Source: Paenibacillus curdlanolyticus YK9
GTDB taxonomy: Bacteria > Bacillota > Bacilli > Paenibacillales > Paenibacillaceae
Direction: 5' to 3'
Length of the DNA: 64,000 bases
Assembly (NCBI RefSeq): GCF_000179615.1
Contig: NZ_AEDD01000008.1
Location: 1 to 64,000 of the forward strand
The position numbers and the translations under genes were made by a program. Under the pieces are notes generated by a model. It saw only the letters and a list, made by a program, of their open reading frames with translations. It had not been told where the DNA came from and did not search any database. Below are positions 17,721 to 25,767 of the stretch, one piece after another; position 1 is the first letter of the stretch, and each line of letters starts with the position of its first letter.

Positions 17721-18014
17721 ATGGCCAAGCGCCCAAAAAACAATAACGGTTCGAATCGCGGCCATGCACAGAGCTATCAGCAAGGGCATGAGCTGCCTAA
17801 GGATAAGCCAACGACATTGAAAGACTTGCTCGGCGGGGACGTGCTTGAGAAGCTCAAGCAGCAGCAGGATCAGCTGAAGGCTGCCGAGGAGCAGCGGAAG
17901 GAAGCGGAGCGCATCCGGGAAGAGGAAGCGCGCAAAGCGGAGCAGAAGCGGCTGGATAACGATTTTGAATATTTGCTGGGCAACAGCAAGCTGGATTGGC
18001 GCAAGCACAAGTAA
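17721..18014 (+). CDS. yqkE: YqkE-family small charged protein
   Basis: 97 residues, highly polar. The N-terminus (MAKRPKNNNGSNRGHAQSY) is followed by LKDLLGGDVLEKLKQ, a long Glu/Lys/Arg-rich coiled-coil helix (about 40-82) and the conserved end DFEYLLGNSKLDWRKHK. This layout matches the YqkE/DUF3886 family of Bacilli, whose function is unknown. AGGAGGGG precedes the ATG. A strong terminator follows. Confidence 0.85.
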   Translation: MAKRPKNNNGSNRGHAQSYQQGHELPKDKPTTLKDLLGGDVLEKLKQQQDQLKAAEEQRKEAERIREEEARKAEQKRLDNDFEYLLGNSKLDWRKHK

Positions 18015-18053
18015 GCAGGACGCGAGTGTGCCTGCCAGCAATAAAAACGTAGC

Positions 18054-18093
18054 TGCCCGAAAGTCGTTTCCAATCGACTTTCGGGCATTTTTT
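18054..18093 (+). terminator. Terminator after the yqkE-like gene
   Basis: Perfect 13-bp stem TGCCCGAAAGTCG/CGACTTTCGGGCA, 8-base loop, six T. Confidence 0.92.
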
Positions 18094-18179
18094 CATTTGG
18101 GATAAAGGAGAGGATGCAGCGCAAGATGCAGGTTGGCGGAGTTAAGCGAGGTTCTTCCTTATTCATCATTCATCTCATT

Positions 18180-18624
18180 GCGATGCCGTTGCAGTTTGTA
18201 CAACGAGCAAAACAGGATTCATCTGCCTCGAGGTTTCCCATTGCAGTTCATGCAACGAGAGACGGTCCAGAGGAGTCAAGATGTGCCTAAAACATAAAAA
18301 GCAGCCCTCCCCGTTGCACGATTTGCAACGAGGTCTTCTCGCTTCCGCGTTCAAGCTGATTTTATTGCACGAACTGCAATGAGCACGCTGATACACGCTG
18401 CGGCAAGCGCCGACAAGCCGCATGTCGCGATGGCATCGCATGCCGCTATGGCGCCGCATGCCGAAAACGGCATAGCTGCTGCGATGGCAGAGCATGCCGG
18501 GAGGCGCGCAACACGCCTTCAATACGACGTACGCCGCAATCGACGCAAAATCAACGCCGACGCTGCAGCGCACAAAAAAGGGATGCCTCCAGCCGTTGCG
18601 GCTTAGGGGACACCCCTTCTTTGT
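18180..18624 (-). repeat. Dispersed structured repeat element, copy A
   Basis: Read on the minus strand, this 445-base gene-free region begins with a terminator hairpin (U-run at 18574-18579, apical AGCCG-CAA-CGGCT), then a GC-rich part, then four short palindromes of type TTGCA-N6-TGCAA at 18364-18383, 18314-18332, 18241-18259 and 18188-18207. It is homologous along its length to 34589-34930 on the plus strand: 51 of 59 bases agree between 18238-18296 (reversed) and 34816-34874, and about 37 of 46 around the first palindrome. It starts about 30 bases after the hxlR stop in that gene's sense orientation. A Cys-rich open frame across it (18175-18633) is judged spurious. Confidence 0.85.
18574..18619 (-). 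terminator. Terminator hairpin at the head of element A, serving hxlR
   Basis: AAGGGGTGTCCCC...GGAGGCATCCCTT long stem closed by AGCCGCAACGGCT, followed on the minus strand by TTTTTT. Confidence 0.8.
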
Positions 18625-18651
18625 GTTGTTCAAGCATTCCTGCGAAGCGGA

Positions 18652-18969
18652 TTACATCCACTTCTCGCCCCAATTTTGAATGGAGGAGATGACGGGTTCG
18701 AGGTCATGTCCTCTATCTGTCAGTTCATATTCGATACGAACAGGCATCTCAGGGTAAACCGTCCGTTTTACGATATTCGTCGCTTCAAGCTCCTTCATGC
18801 GGTCGGTCAGCATCTTGTCGCTCATCTCGGGAATCTGCTCTTTAATTTCTTTGAACCGTTTCGGTCCGCCGAGCAGCACGCGAATGATCAGTCCTGTCCA
18901 CTTTTTGCCTAGCAGTTCAGCAGCAGCTTCGTATCTCGGGCACATTTTTGAGTAATCCAACCGTATCAC
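18652..18969 (-). CDS. HxlR-family transcriptional regulator
   Basis: 105-residue winged-helix regulator. Hallmarks: MCPRYEAAAELLGKKWTGLIIRVLLGGPKRFKEIKEQIPEMSDKMLTDRMKELEATNIVKRTVYPEMPVRIEYELTDRG. The Cys at residue 10 is in the position of the thiol switch of redox-sensing members such as YodB, HypR and CatR, which respond to quinones or disulfide stress. It is divergent from a DoxX gene followed by a pirin gene, and a perfect palindrome lies inside the doxX promoter, so it most likely represses that pair. The thiol-switch role is an inference from the family. Confidence 0.88.
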   Translation of the reverse strand: MIRLDYSKMCPRYEAAAELLGKKWTGLIIRVLLGGPKRFKEIKEQIPEMSDKMLTDRMKELEATNIVKRTVYPEMPVRIEYELTDRGHDLEPVISSIQNWGEKWM

Positions 18970-19060
18970 CCCTTTATCTGACCTTATTGTAACATATGAA
19001 CTAAGGAAAGGTAAGTGAATCTGGCTGGTAACGCAAAAAAACTTTATTTTCGTTATATAC

Positions 19061-19090
19061 TTGACTAAAGTAAGTCACTTACGATATGAT
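19061..19090 (+). promoter_or_regulatory. doxX promoter with HxlR-type operator
   Basis: TTGACT (19061-19066), 18-base spacer, TATGAT (19085-19090). The spacer contains the perfect palindrome GTAAGT-C-ACTTAC (19070-19082), ideally placed for repression. A GTAAGTGA half-match lies about 60 bases upstream near the hxlR promoter side. Confidence 0.7.
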
Positions 19091-19149
19091 TAGCTCATCA
19101 AAACATTACGCATCGATTCCACGGTGGAATCGGAAAGGTGAGGGTACAC

Positions 19150-19548
19150 ATGTTGGATACAGGATTATTGATTATTCGGGTCGTTATTGGTTTGTTATTT
19201 GTAGGACACGGCGCGCAAAAGCTGTTTGGCTGGTTTGGAGGCTACGGACTCAAGGGGACGGGCGGCTGGTTCGAGTCGATCGGAATGAAACCGGGCGTAC
19301 TGATGGCGTTCGGCGCAGGAGCTGCGGAAGTGCTGGGCGGCCTGCTGTTCGGCTTCGGTCTTGTCACATGGCTCGGAGCGGCGTTTATTATCGGCACGAT
19401 GCTTATCTCGATCGTGAAGGTCCACGGAGCGAATGGGCTGTGGGCAACGCAGAACGGCTACGAATATAACCTGGTACTGCTTGCAGTTGCGCTGGGTGTC
19501 GCGTTAACCGGTGCTGGCGAGTATTCGATTGATGCTTGGTTGAAATAA
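19150..19548 (+). CDS. DoxX-family membrane protein
   Basis: 132-residue protein with four membrane spans. Family features: IIRVVIGLLFVGHGAQKLFGWFGGYGLKGTGGWFESIG, then AEVLGGLLFGFGLVTWLGA and a final LLAVALGVALTGAGEYSID. DoxX-like proteins in Firmicutes are often induced by quinones, thiol or electrophile stress. ATG 19150 is chosen because GGAAAGGTGAGG precedes it; an upstream GTG at 19138 would overlap that site. It lies behind the HxlR-type operator and 51 bases before the pirin gene, separated by a short AAGCCGGA/TCCGGCTT hairpin. Confidence 0.88.
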   Translation: MLDTGLLIIRVVIGLLFVGHGAQKLFGWFGGYGLKGTGGWFESIGMKPGVLMAFGAGAAEVLGGLLFGFGLVTWLGAAFIIGTMLISIVKVHGANGLWATQNGYEYNLVLLAVALGVALTGAGEYSIDAWLK

Positions 19549-19599
19549 TACAAAAAATAAACGAAGCCGGAACTCCGGCTTGCGAGGAGAGATGGCGTT

Positions 19600-20325
19600 A
19601 TGATCCAAACTTTTGCGGCAAATCAACGGTACCATACGAACCATGGCTGGCTCGATTCGTACTTTAGCTTTTCGTTCGCTGATTATTATGATCCTAACAA
19701 CCTGCAATTTGGCCCGATGCGCGTGCTGAACGACGACCGAATCGATGGCGGAACCGGGTTCGGCATGCATCCCCATCGCGAGATGGAAATCGTATCGCTC
19801 GTGCTGAGCGGCCAACTGGAGCATCGCGATAACATGGGCAACCAAGCGGTAACGACGTGGGGCGGCATTCAGCGGATGTCAGCAGGGACGGGCGTTCATC
19901 ATTCCGAGAAAAATCCATCGCCAAGCGAGCCGGTCGAGCTGCTTCAGATGTGGTTTTTACCCGCAGAGCGCGGAATAGCTCCTTCGTACGAGACGAGCTC
20001 GTTCGATCCGAATGAGCTGAGCGGCAAACTTGTACCGATTGTAAGCGGCAATGCCGAGCTGCAGCAGCCAGGGCGCGTGGCGAAGATCCATCAGGATATG
20101 ACGATGTATTTGACGGAGCTGTCGGGAGGACAGTCGGTTACATTCGAGCAGCAGCCTGGACGCAAACAGTTTGTGTTCGTTCTTGCAGGCAGCGTTTCGT
20201 TAGAAGGCGGCAGCGAACAAGCCGAGCTTCACCGCCGCGATTCCGCTCGAATTGAAGGGATCACGTCACTGAAGCTGACGAGCAGCGATACGGCGGCGCA
20301 AGTGTTATTGATCGACCTTCCATAA
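19600..20325 (+). CDS. Pirin-family protein (bicupin, quercetinase-like)
   Basis: 241-residue bicupin. The single metal site of the family is complete: His57 and His59 in GFGMHPHREME, His101 and Glu103 in SAGTGVHHSEKN, the same numbering as E. coli YhhW. Such proteins open flavonol rings (quercetin 2,3-dioxygenase) in vitro and are redox-linked in cells; the natural substrate is not known. GAGGAGAG precedes the ATG. Its place after doxX under an HxlR regulator suggests detoxification of quinone-like or phenolic electrophiles, like the CatDE arrangement of B. subtilis. Confidence 0.9.
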   Translation: MIQTFAANQRYHTNHGWLDSYFSFSFADYYDPNNLQFGPMRVLNDDRIDGGTGFGMHPHREMEIVSLVLSGQLEHRDNMGNQAVTTWGGIQRMSAGTGVHHSEKNPSPSEPVELLQMWFLPAERGIAPSYETSSFDPNELSGKLVPIVSGNAELQQPGRVAKIHQDMTMYLTELSGGQSVTFEQQPGRKQFVFVLAGSVSLEGGSEQAELHRRDSARIEGITSLKLTSSDTAAQVLLIDLP

Positions 20326-20356
20326 TAGAAGGAGGAGAGGCAGTAACGCACCAGCT

Positions 20357-20394
20357 GCGTCCTTGGGAACGATAGTTCCAAGGGCGCGGCTTTT
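20357..20394 (+). terminator. Probable terminator after the pirin gene
   Basis: GCGTCCTTGG-GAAC/GTTC-CAAGGGCGC hairpin (bulged, one G-T) followed by GGCTTTTG. Confidence 0.6.
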
Positions 20395-20541
20395 GCCGTT
20401 TGTGCGCAGGCATTGGAGAAACCGGGCGAATCGTAGGTTGGTTCCTTCGACCGAGTGCAGTATAATAGGCTCAATGCATGCTAATCAATCGGTTAATGAT
20501 ATAGCGACATCATGGCAGGATAGAGAGGTAACGAGCGGGAG

Positions 20542-21369
20542 ATGGCGGGAGAAGACTGGGGTTTTTTTGAACGGCGCATGAACGGCGAGCACCTGCGGCT
20601 GCTCGTTAATTCCGGCTACAAATCGGAATATCCAATCGCTTCGTTCGATGAGCTGTTATCCGTTACCGTGAACGTCTATCGGCTTTCGCACAGCGGGAAG
20701 CGTAGAGCGGACGCCGTCGCGCAGCTTGAACAGTGGGCGAGTCGACTAGAAAAGACGATGCAGCAGTCAGGGGAGTTCCATTATATTGGACGGCTGCATA
20801 CGGAAGCGAAGCTCGAATTTTATTATTATGTGCCCGACAGCTTCGAGGATGAAACGATACGGGCGTTACTTCGTAACGAGGGCGATGTTCGGGCACAGCT
20901 TTATCGCAAGCTGGACCCGGAATGGAGCTTTTATGCGTATATGCTGCCCGATGAAAGGGAGCAGCTGCTTATTCATAATGCGCAGATGGTGTATGCGCTG
21001 GCGCATCATGGGGATCAGATCAATCGCCAGCGGACCGTATATCATTGGCTGCTATTTCGGCACAATGATGACCGGACGGGCATTAAGCGATCGTTGGAGC
21101 AGCTGGGTTATCACATTGAAGACGGCAAGAAAGGCGATCCGGAGCCGGACTATCCGTATCCGCTGGTCATAAGCAGGCAAGACGACGTACGGCTTGATAC
21201 GCTAAACCGCCGAGTCGATGAGTTATATGGCCTGTTGAAGGACCTGGAGGGCAAATATGACGGATGGGGATCGGCGATGCAGCTGTCGTTAAGTGCTCGC
21301 ATCAAAGCATATTGGCGCCGTCTGCTTACCGGTTCTGCTAGCAGCAAGCGTAATGGCATGTGGAAATAA
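20542..21369 (+). CDS. DUF695 / RraB-like domain protein
   Basis: 275 residues. The N-terminal half (EDWGFFERRMNGEHLRLLVNSGYK ... YYVPD) resembles DUF695; the second half (RQRTVYHWLLFRHNDDRTGIKRSLEQLGYHIEDG) resembles the RraB fold, named after an E. coli RNase E inhibitor. Proteins with both parts are common in Bacilli, and their role is unknown; an RNase E link is not implied here. The ATG has a weak GGGAG just upstream. It stands alone between two terminator hairpins. The C-terminal 40 residues are basic and contain Trp/Arg-rich KAYWRRLLTG. Confidence 0.7.
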   Translation: MAGEDWGFFERRMNGEHLRLLVNSGYKSEYPIASFDELLSVTVNVYRLSHSGKRRADAVAQLEQWASRLEKTMQQSGEFHYIGRLHTEAKLEFYYYVPDSFEDETIRALLRNEGDVRAQLYRKLDPEWSFYAYMLPDEREQLLIHNAQMVYALAHHGDQINRQRTVYHWLLFRHNDDRTGIKRSLEQLGYHIEDGKKGDPEPDYPYPLVISRQDDVRLDTLNRRVDELYGLLKDLEGKYDGWGSAMQLSLSARIKAYWRRLLTGSASSKRNGMWK

Positions 21370-21379
21370 AGGATATATA

Positions 21380-21430
21380 AACAGAACTTTACGCACGAGG
21401 CTGTGGTGCGTGAGGTTCTGTTTATTATTT
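21380..21430. terminator. Terminator after the DUF695 gene
   Basis: AACAGAAC-TTACGCAC/GTGCGTGA-GTTCTGTT long stem, then TTATTATTTTT. Confidence 0.85.
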
Positions 21431-21568
21431 TTGTAAATAATTACATTAATGTATTAAGATTGTGTATGGTTTGACTCGAACGGATTGCGCCCTGCCCTAT
21501 TCATCCGTACCATAGGTTTTGAAATGGATGACTTGATCACATAATAGATGGTGGAGGAGAGCGAATTC

Positions 21569-23887
21569 ATGAGCAAGCTTATGTTATGGAAAAGCGCGTT
21601 AGCTGCCGTTACAGCATTGGGGACGATGGCAGCGCCTGCAACTATTATAGGGGCATCGGCGGCAGAGCCGGCATCCTCAGCTGCAACGGTACAGCTTCGC
21701 GTGCTGGAGACGACAGATTTGCACGTCAATTTGATGAACTATGACTATTTTGCGGACAAGTCTACCGATGAGTACGGGTTAGCAAAAACAGCGACGTTAA
21801 TCAAGCAAGCACGTGCAGAGCGCGCGAACAGCCTGTTGTTCGATAACGGCGATCTCATCCAAGGCAATCCGCTAGGCGACTATGTCGCGAAGGTTGATCC
21901 GCTGCAGAAGGGTGAAACCCACCCTGTATACAAAGCGATGAATTTGCTCGACTATGATGCGGGCAATATCGGCAATCATGAATTCAACTATGGCCTCGAT
22001 TTCCTCAAAACCTCGCTTCAAGGCGCCAAGTTCCCCTATGTGAATGCAAACCTGTATGTGGATGACCATGACAATAACCCGGCGAATGACCAACACTATT
22101 TTACCCCTTATCTGCTGCTTGATCGAACGGTAACGGACGATGCGGGCGCAAAGCATGCGATCAAGGTCGGGGTAATCGGTTTCGTGCCGCCGCAAGTGAT
22201 GCAGTGGGACAAATCGAATTTGCAGGGCAAGGTTATCGCCAAAGATATCGTTGAGACAGCCAAAAAGCTCGTGCCGGAGATGAAAGCGAAGGGCGCTGAC
22301 TTGATCATTGCGCTGCCGCACTCGGGCTTCGAGGATATTCCGCAGACGGAAAATATGGAAAACAGCGTGCTCTACCTAAGCCAAGTGCCGGATATTAACG
22401 TCATCTTGTTCGGCCATGCGCATAAGGTGTTCCCGAGCGCTGCGTTTGACGGCAAGAAGGGCGTCGATCTGGCGAAAGGGACGATTAATGGCGTTCCTGC
22501 GGTCGAGCCAGGCTTCTGGGGCAACAATCTTGGCGTGGTTGATCTGGAGCTCGCGCTTAAGGACGGTCAATGGACGGTTCAAAATTCGAAGGTTGACGTT
22601 CGACCGATCTACGATGCGGCGAACAAGAAGGCGTTGGTTGATGTCGATCCTGAGATCGCCAATGCGGTCGAAGCGGACCATAATCATACGCTCGATTACA
22701 TTCGGGGGCCGGTCGGAACGACGAAAGCGCCGATCAATAGCTTCTTCGCTCTCGTGCAAGATGATCCATCGATCCAAATCGTAACGAGCGCGCAAAAATG
22801 GTATGTCGAGCAGCATCTGCAAGGAACGGAGTACGAAGGACTGCCTGTATTGTCAGCCGGCGCGCCGTTCAAGGCAGGCGGGCGTCAAGGCCCGAGCTAC
22901 TACACGAACATTCCGGCCGGCAAGATTGCCATTAAGAACGTGGCCGATTTGTACCTGTACTCGAATACGGTGAACGCGGTCGTGCTGACAGGCGCGGAAA
23001 TGAAAGAGTGGCTGGAATGGTCGGCGGGGCAGTTTAATACGATTGATCCAAAAGGGACAAGCGAGCAGCCGCTCGTCAATGACAATTTCCCGACGTATAA
23101 CTTCGATGTCATTGACGGCCTGAATTATCAAATCGACGTGACGCAGCAGGCAAGATATGATGCGGGCGGAAAGCTGACTGCACCGGATGCGCATCGCATC
23201 CAGAACTTGTCGTACAAGGGCAAACCGATCGACCTGAAGCAAAAGTTTATCGTTGCAACGAACAATTACCGCGCTTCCTCCAGCAAGTTGGCGAATCCGG
23301 ACGGCAAGCGGATCGTGCTCGCTTCGCCGGATGAGAACCGCCAAGCGGTCATTGACTACATTAAGACGTTCAAAACGATCGACCCGGCCGCTGACGGCAA
23401 CTGGTCGTTCCTTCCGATTAAAGCAAACGTGAATGTCACGTTCAAAACGTCGCCGGACGCCAAAGCGTTCGCTGCAAAGCTGCCTTCAATGAAATATGTA
23501 GGCGATAGTGAGGATGGCTACGCGAAGTATAGGCTGTCGTTCGATGCGGTGACAAGCTCAACCGGAACGGCTGCGGGAGCGGGGCAATCGACAAAGCCGA
23601 CGTCGAAGCCGACGACGGGAGGCTCAGCTCCATCCCCGGCAGAAGCGGGAACGAAGTCCGCAAGCACGGGAGGTTCGCATGCAGGCGCCAAGCCGGCACC
23701 TGTTGGCTCAACGCCAGCTTCGATTGCGAAGAATACGGTCTATATCGTGAAGTCCGGGGACACGCTGTCGCAAATCGCAGCGCATTATGGCACAACGTGG
23801 CAGAAGCTGGCGGCGTATAATGAGCTGCGTAATCCGAACTTGATTTATCCTGGCCAGCAAATCCGCATTCCTGCGAATGAGCTATAA
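21569..23887 (+). CDS. Secreted 2',3'-cyclic-nucleotide phosphodiesterase / nucleotidase with LysM anchor
   Basis: 772 residues. Signal peptide to about residue 31 (ASA-AEP). A calcineurin-like metallophosphatase domain follows with TTDLHVNLMNYDYF, LFDNGDLIQGNPLGDY, GNHEFNYG, ALPHSGFED and FGHAHKVFPS, the DYDYF form pointing to CpdB rather than UshA. Then comes a 5'-nucleotidase C-terminal substrate domain (about 350-600), a Pro/Ser/Thr/Gly linker, and a C-terminal LysM (YIVKSGDTLSQIAAHYGTTWQKLAAYNELRNPNLIYPGQQIRIP) binding peptidoglycan. It recovers phosphate and nucleosides outside the cell. ATG 21569 with GGAGGAG at 21551. B. subtilis YfkN has a sortase-type anchor instead. Its end overlaps the convergent eamA gene by 6 bases. 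Confidence 0.9.
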   Translation: MSKLMLWKSALAAVTALGTMAAPATIIGASAAEPASSAATVQLRVLETTDLHVNLMNYDYFADKSTDEYGLAKTATLIKQARAERANSLLFDNGDLIQGNPLGDYVAKVDPLQKGETHPVYKAMNLLDYDAGNIGNHEFNYGLDFLKTSLQGAKFPYVNANLYVDDHDNNPANDQHYFTPYLLLDRTVTDDAGAKHAIKVGVIGFVPPQVMQWDKSNLQGKVIAKDIVETAKKLVPEMKAKGADLIIALPHSGFEDIPQTENMENSVLYLSQVPDINVILFGHAHKVFPSAAFDGKKGVDLAKGTINGVPAVEPGFWGNNLGVVDLELALKDGQWTVQNSKVDVRPIYDAANKKALVDVDPEIANAVEADHNHTLDYIRGPVGTTKAPINSFFALVQDDPSIQIVTSAQKWYVEQHLQGTEYEGLPVLSAGAPFKAGGRQGPSYYTNIPAGKIAIKNVADLYLYSNTVNAVVLTGAEMKEWLEWSAGQFNTIDPKGTSEQPLVNDNFPTYNFDVIDGLNYQIDVTQQARYDAGGKLTAPDAHRIQNLSYKGKPIDLKQKFIVATNNYRASSSKLANPDGKRIVLASPDENRQAVIDYIKTFKTIDPAADGNWSFLPIKANVNVTFKTSPDAKAFAAKLPSMKYVGDSEDGYAKYRLSFDAVTSSTGTAAGAGQSTKPTSKPTTGGSAPSPAEAGTKSASTGGSHAGAKPAPVGSTPASIAKNTVYIVKSGDTLSQIAAHYGTTWQKLAAYNELRNPNLIYPGQQIRIPANEL

Positions 23888-24757
23888 GCGGATCACGACG
23901 AGGCCTGCAATGGTAAGCGCAAACGCCATCCATTGCAGCTTCGTCAACCGTTCGCGATAAAGCACGATGGCCCCGAGGGCCACAACCAGGCTATTCGTAG
24001 CGAAGATCGGTGCGGCAATGCTGGCTTTTCCCGTTTCCAGCGCGACAGCATACAGCTGAAGCCCTGAATACGAGAATATGCCGGCAAGCAGTCCCCATCG
24101 AAACCCGACACGGCTCGCAATCACGGGATTAGCTGCGGAGAGAGGGACGATCGCTGTCCGTTCCTTGTGGTCGAGTGCCCAGAACCAAAGCAGAGACAAT
24201 GCGTAGCCGACGAACAGGACTGGGGCGCTAGCCAGCCCGAGCTGCTCGGTTACTTTTAGCCCGCCATTGCGGAAGGCGAACAAGAGGATTGCAGCGAACA
24301 CAAGTACGAACCATCTGCGTTCGGTAACGGTCAGCCGCTCTCGCCCTCGAATGGACACGAAGATGACGGATAGCAGCAGCAGTGCAATGCCAATGGATTC
24401 GGCAGCGGATACAGGTTCGTCATAAATGATGATGCCCATGCCGACAACGAGTGCAATATTCATGTTGGTCAGCGGCGATGTCAGGCTGGCAGGGCCGTAT
24501 TGCAGTGCCTTCATAAACAAGGCGTTTCCCCATGCAGAGCCTGCGCCGATAATAAGCCCGCCGAGCAGCAGGCGCGGATCCAGCAAGCTGCCGAGCGTGC
24601 CTTCCACGGCGCTGTGAATGCCGAATCCGAGCGTGCCTGACACATACAGGCCGTAGAGCAGGCCGTTCGAAGCGCCGCCCTTCATTTGGCTCACCTTCAT
24701 CCACCAGCCGGCTAATCCGAACAGTATTGCGCTTCCAATCGCTGTTAACCACCACAT
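23882..24757 (-). CDS. EamA/DMT-family transporter
   Basis: About 291 residues with ten membrane spans in two EamA repeats (first about 1-138, second about 150-290 with GLLAGIFSYSGLQLYAVALETGKASIAAPIFATNSLVVALGAIVLYRERLTKLQWMAFALTIAGLVVIRL). Drug/metabolite superfamily; substrate unknown. The start is uncertain: ATG 24757 is used, but a TTG at 24763 lies closer to AAAGG. Convergent with the LysM nucleotidase, overlapping 6 bases. It lies downstream of hisK on the same strand with a 171-base gap. Confidence 0.82.
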   Translation of the reverse strand: MWWLTAIGSAILFGLAGWWMKVSQMKGGASNGLLYGLYVSGTLGFGIHSAVEGTLGSLLDPRLLLGGLIIGAGSAWGNALFMKALQYGPASLTSPLTNMNIALVVGMGIIIYDEPVSAAESIGIALLLLSVIFVSIRGRERLTVTERRWFVLVFAAILLFAFRNGGLKVTEQLGLASAPVLFVGYALSLLWFWALDHKERTAIVPLSAANPVIASRVGFRWGLLAGIFSYSGLQLYAVALETGKASIAAPIFATNSLVVALGAIVLYRERLTKLQWMAFALTIAGLVVIRL

Positions 24758-24857
24758 GAGCAACCATCAAACCTTTCTAAGCCGATGCGAATTTGTAACA
24801 CAACGGTAATGTTCCTGTTATCGTCTCATCACATTAAGGGGCTATTATAATAAGCAA

Positions 24858-24913
24858 GACCCCCTTTTTAATATACGATTTGAGCCTTCCCTCTTGGGAA
24901 GGCTCCTTTTTTT
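24858..24913 (+). terminator. Terminator pair on the strand opposite eamA and hisK
   Basis: GAGCCTTCCC/GGGAAGGCTC with a TCTT loop and seven T at 24882-24913, preceded by a weaker GGGG...CCCC-TTTTT hairpin ending near 24870. Both have T-runs only on the plus strand, where no gene precedes them before 24764. A symmetrical TATTATAATA lies at 24844-24853. Confidence 0.6.
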
Positions 24914-24928
24914 GTCTATAACGCTAAT

Positions 24929-25738
24929 CTACAGCGCAACGGTGATCCGTTCCTTGTTTTTGAAGTACACCCAATGCTTAAAGCCGATTTCCTTCAGCCG
25001 CTGCCGGACGAGCTCCCAGTCATCGCCTACGCGCGAAGGGACATGCGAATCCGAACCGAACGTTACATCTACGCCGTAATGATACGCGCGCTCCAGCATG
25101 GCGTCGGAAGGGTACCAGCCGCCGACATCTTTCATTTTGCCGGATGTGTTGATCTCGATCGCTACGCCGCACTCGGCAATGACGCGCAGCGCTTCTTCAA
25201 CTGCATCATCAGCCGCGATGTCCGCGAAAGGCGGATAATAGCCCTTCATTGCATCGATGTGGCCGAGAATATGGAACAAGCCGGTGCGGGCGGATTGCGC
25301 GATCAGCTCGTAATAGTGCCGTTTTTCATCGATTTGCTGCTCGGCATTGAGACTTTTCCAACGGTTTTTGTTGAAAATGCTAACCCCTCGCGTCTGATGC
25401 ACCGAGCCGATCAAATAATCGAACGGATATGGTGCATAAGCTTGGCGATACACCTCGACGTGGTCAGGGAAGTAATCGGATTCCATGCCGAGCAGGACGT
25501 CGATCTTCCCTTCATATTTGGCCTTAAGCCGAAGCACCTCGTCCACGTAGTTTTTGAGCTCGCTTCGGGCCATGGCGATTTTGGGAAAAGGCTGCTCGTC
25601 CTTGTGTGCAAAGTACGGCGAGTGATCGGAAATGCCAATAGCGTGCAGCCCGGCTTCAATGCCGGCTTGAATGTATTGTTCAATTGTGCCATCGGCATGG
25701 CCGCAGCGATAATGGTGGGTGTGCAAGTCGAATTTCAT
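24929..25738 (-). CDS. hisK: Histidinol-phosphatase, PHP family
   Basis: 269-residue HisJ/HisK-type enzyme removing phosphate from histidinol phosphate in histidine synthesis. PHP-domain metal motifs are present: DLHTHHYRCGHADGT, ISDHSPYF, GMESDY, IGSVH, HILGHIDAMKGY, INTSG and FGSDSH. The length and the GHADGT/HSPYF signatures match the Bacillus HisJ group. The ATG has GGAGGGG upstream. It starts 29 bases after the LysR gene end on the same strand, so the two may be co-transcribed. No other his genes are seen in the window. Confidence 0.9.
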   Translation of the reverse strand: MKFDLHTHHYRCGHADGTIEQYIQAGIEAGLHAIGISDHSPYFAHKDEQPFPKIAMARSELKNYVDEVLRLKAKYEGKIDVLLGMESDYFPDHVEVYRQAYAPYPFDYLIGSVHQTRGVSIFNKNRWKSLNAEQQIDEKRHYYELIAQSARTGLFHILGHIDAMKGYYPPFADIAADDAVEEALRVIAECGVAIEINTSGKMKDVGGWYPSDAMLERAYHYGVDVTFGSDSHVPSRVGDDWELVRQRLKEIGFKHWVYFKNKERITVAL

Positions 25739-25767
25739 GGAAATCCCCTCCTAATAACTGAACTTCA

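Noticed and set aside
18175-18633. 152-residue Cys-rich minus-strand open frame
   Set aside because: It crosses the hairpin and palindromes of element A; the corresponding frame is not kept in copy B; no ribosome site. Frames of this kind are probably annotated as hypothetical proteins but reflect the repeat.
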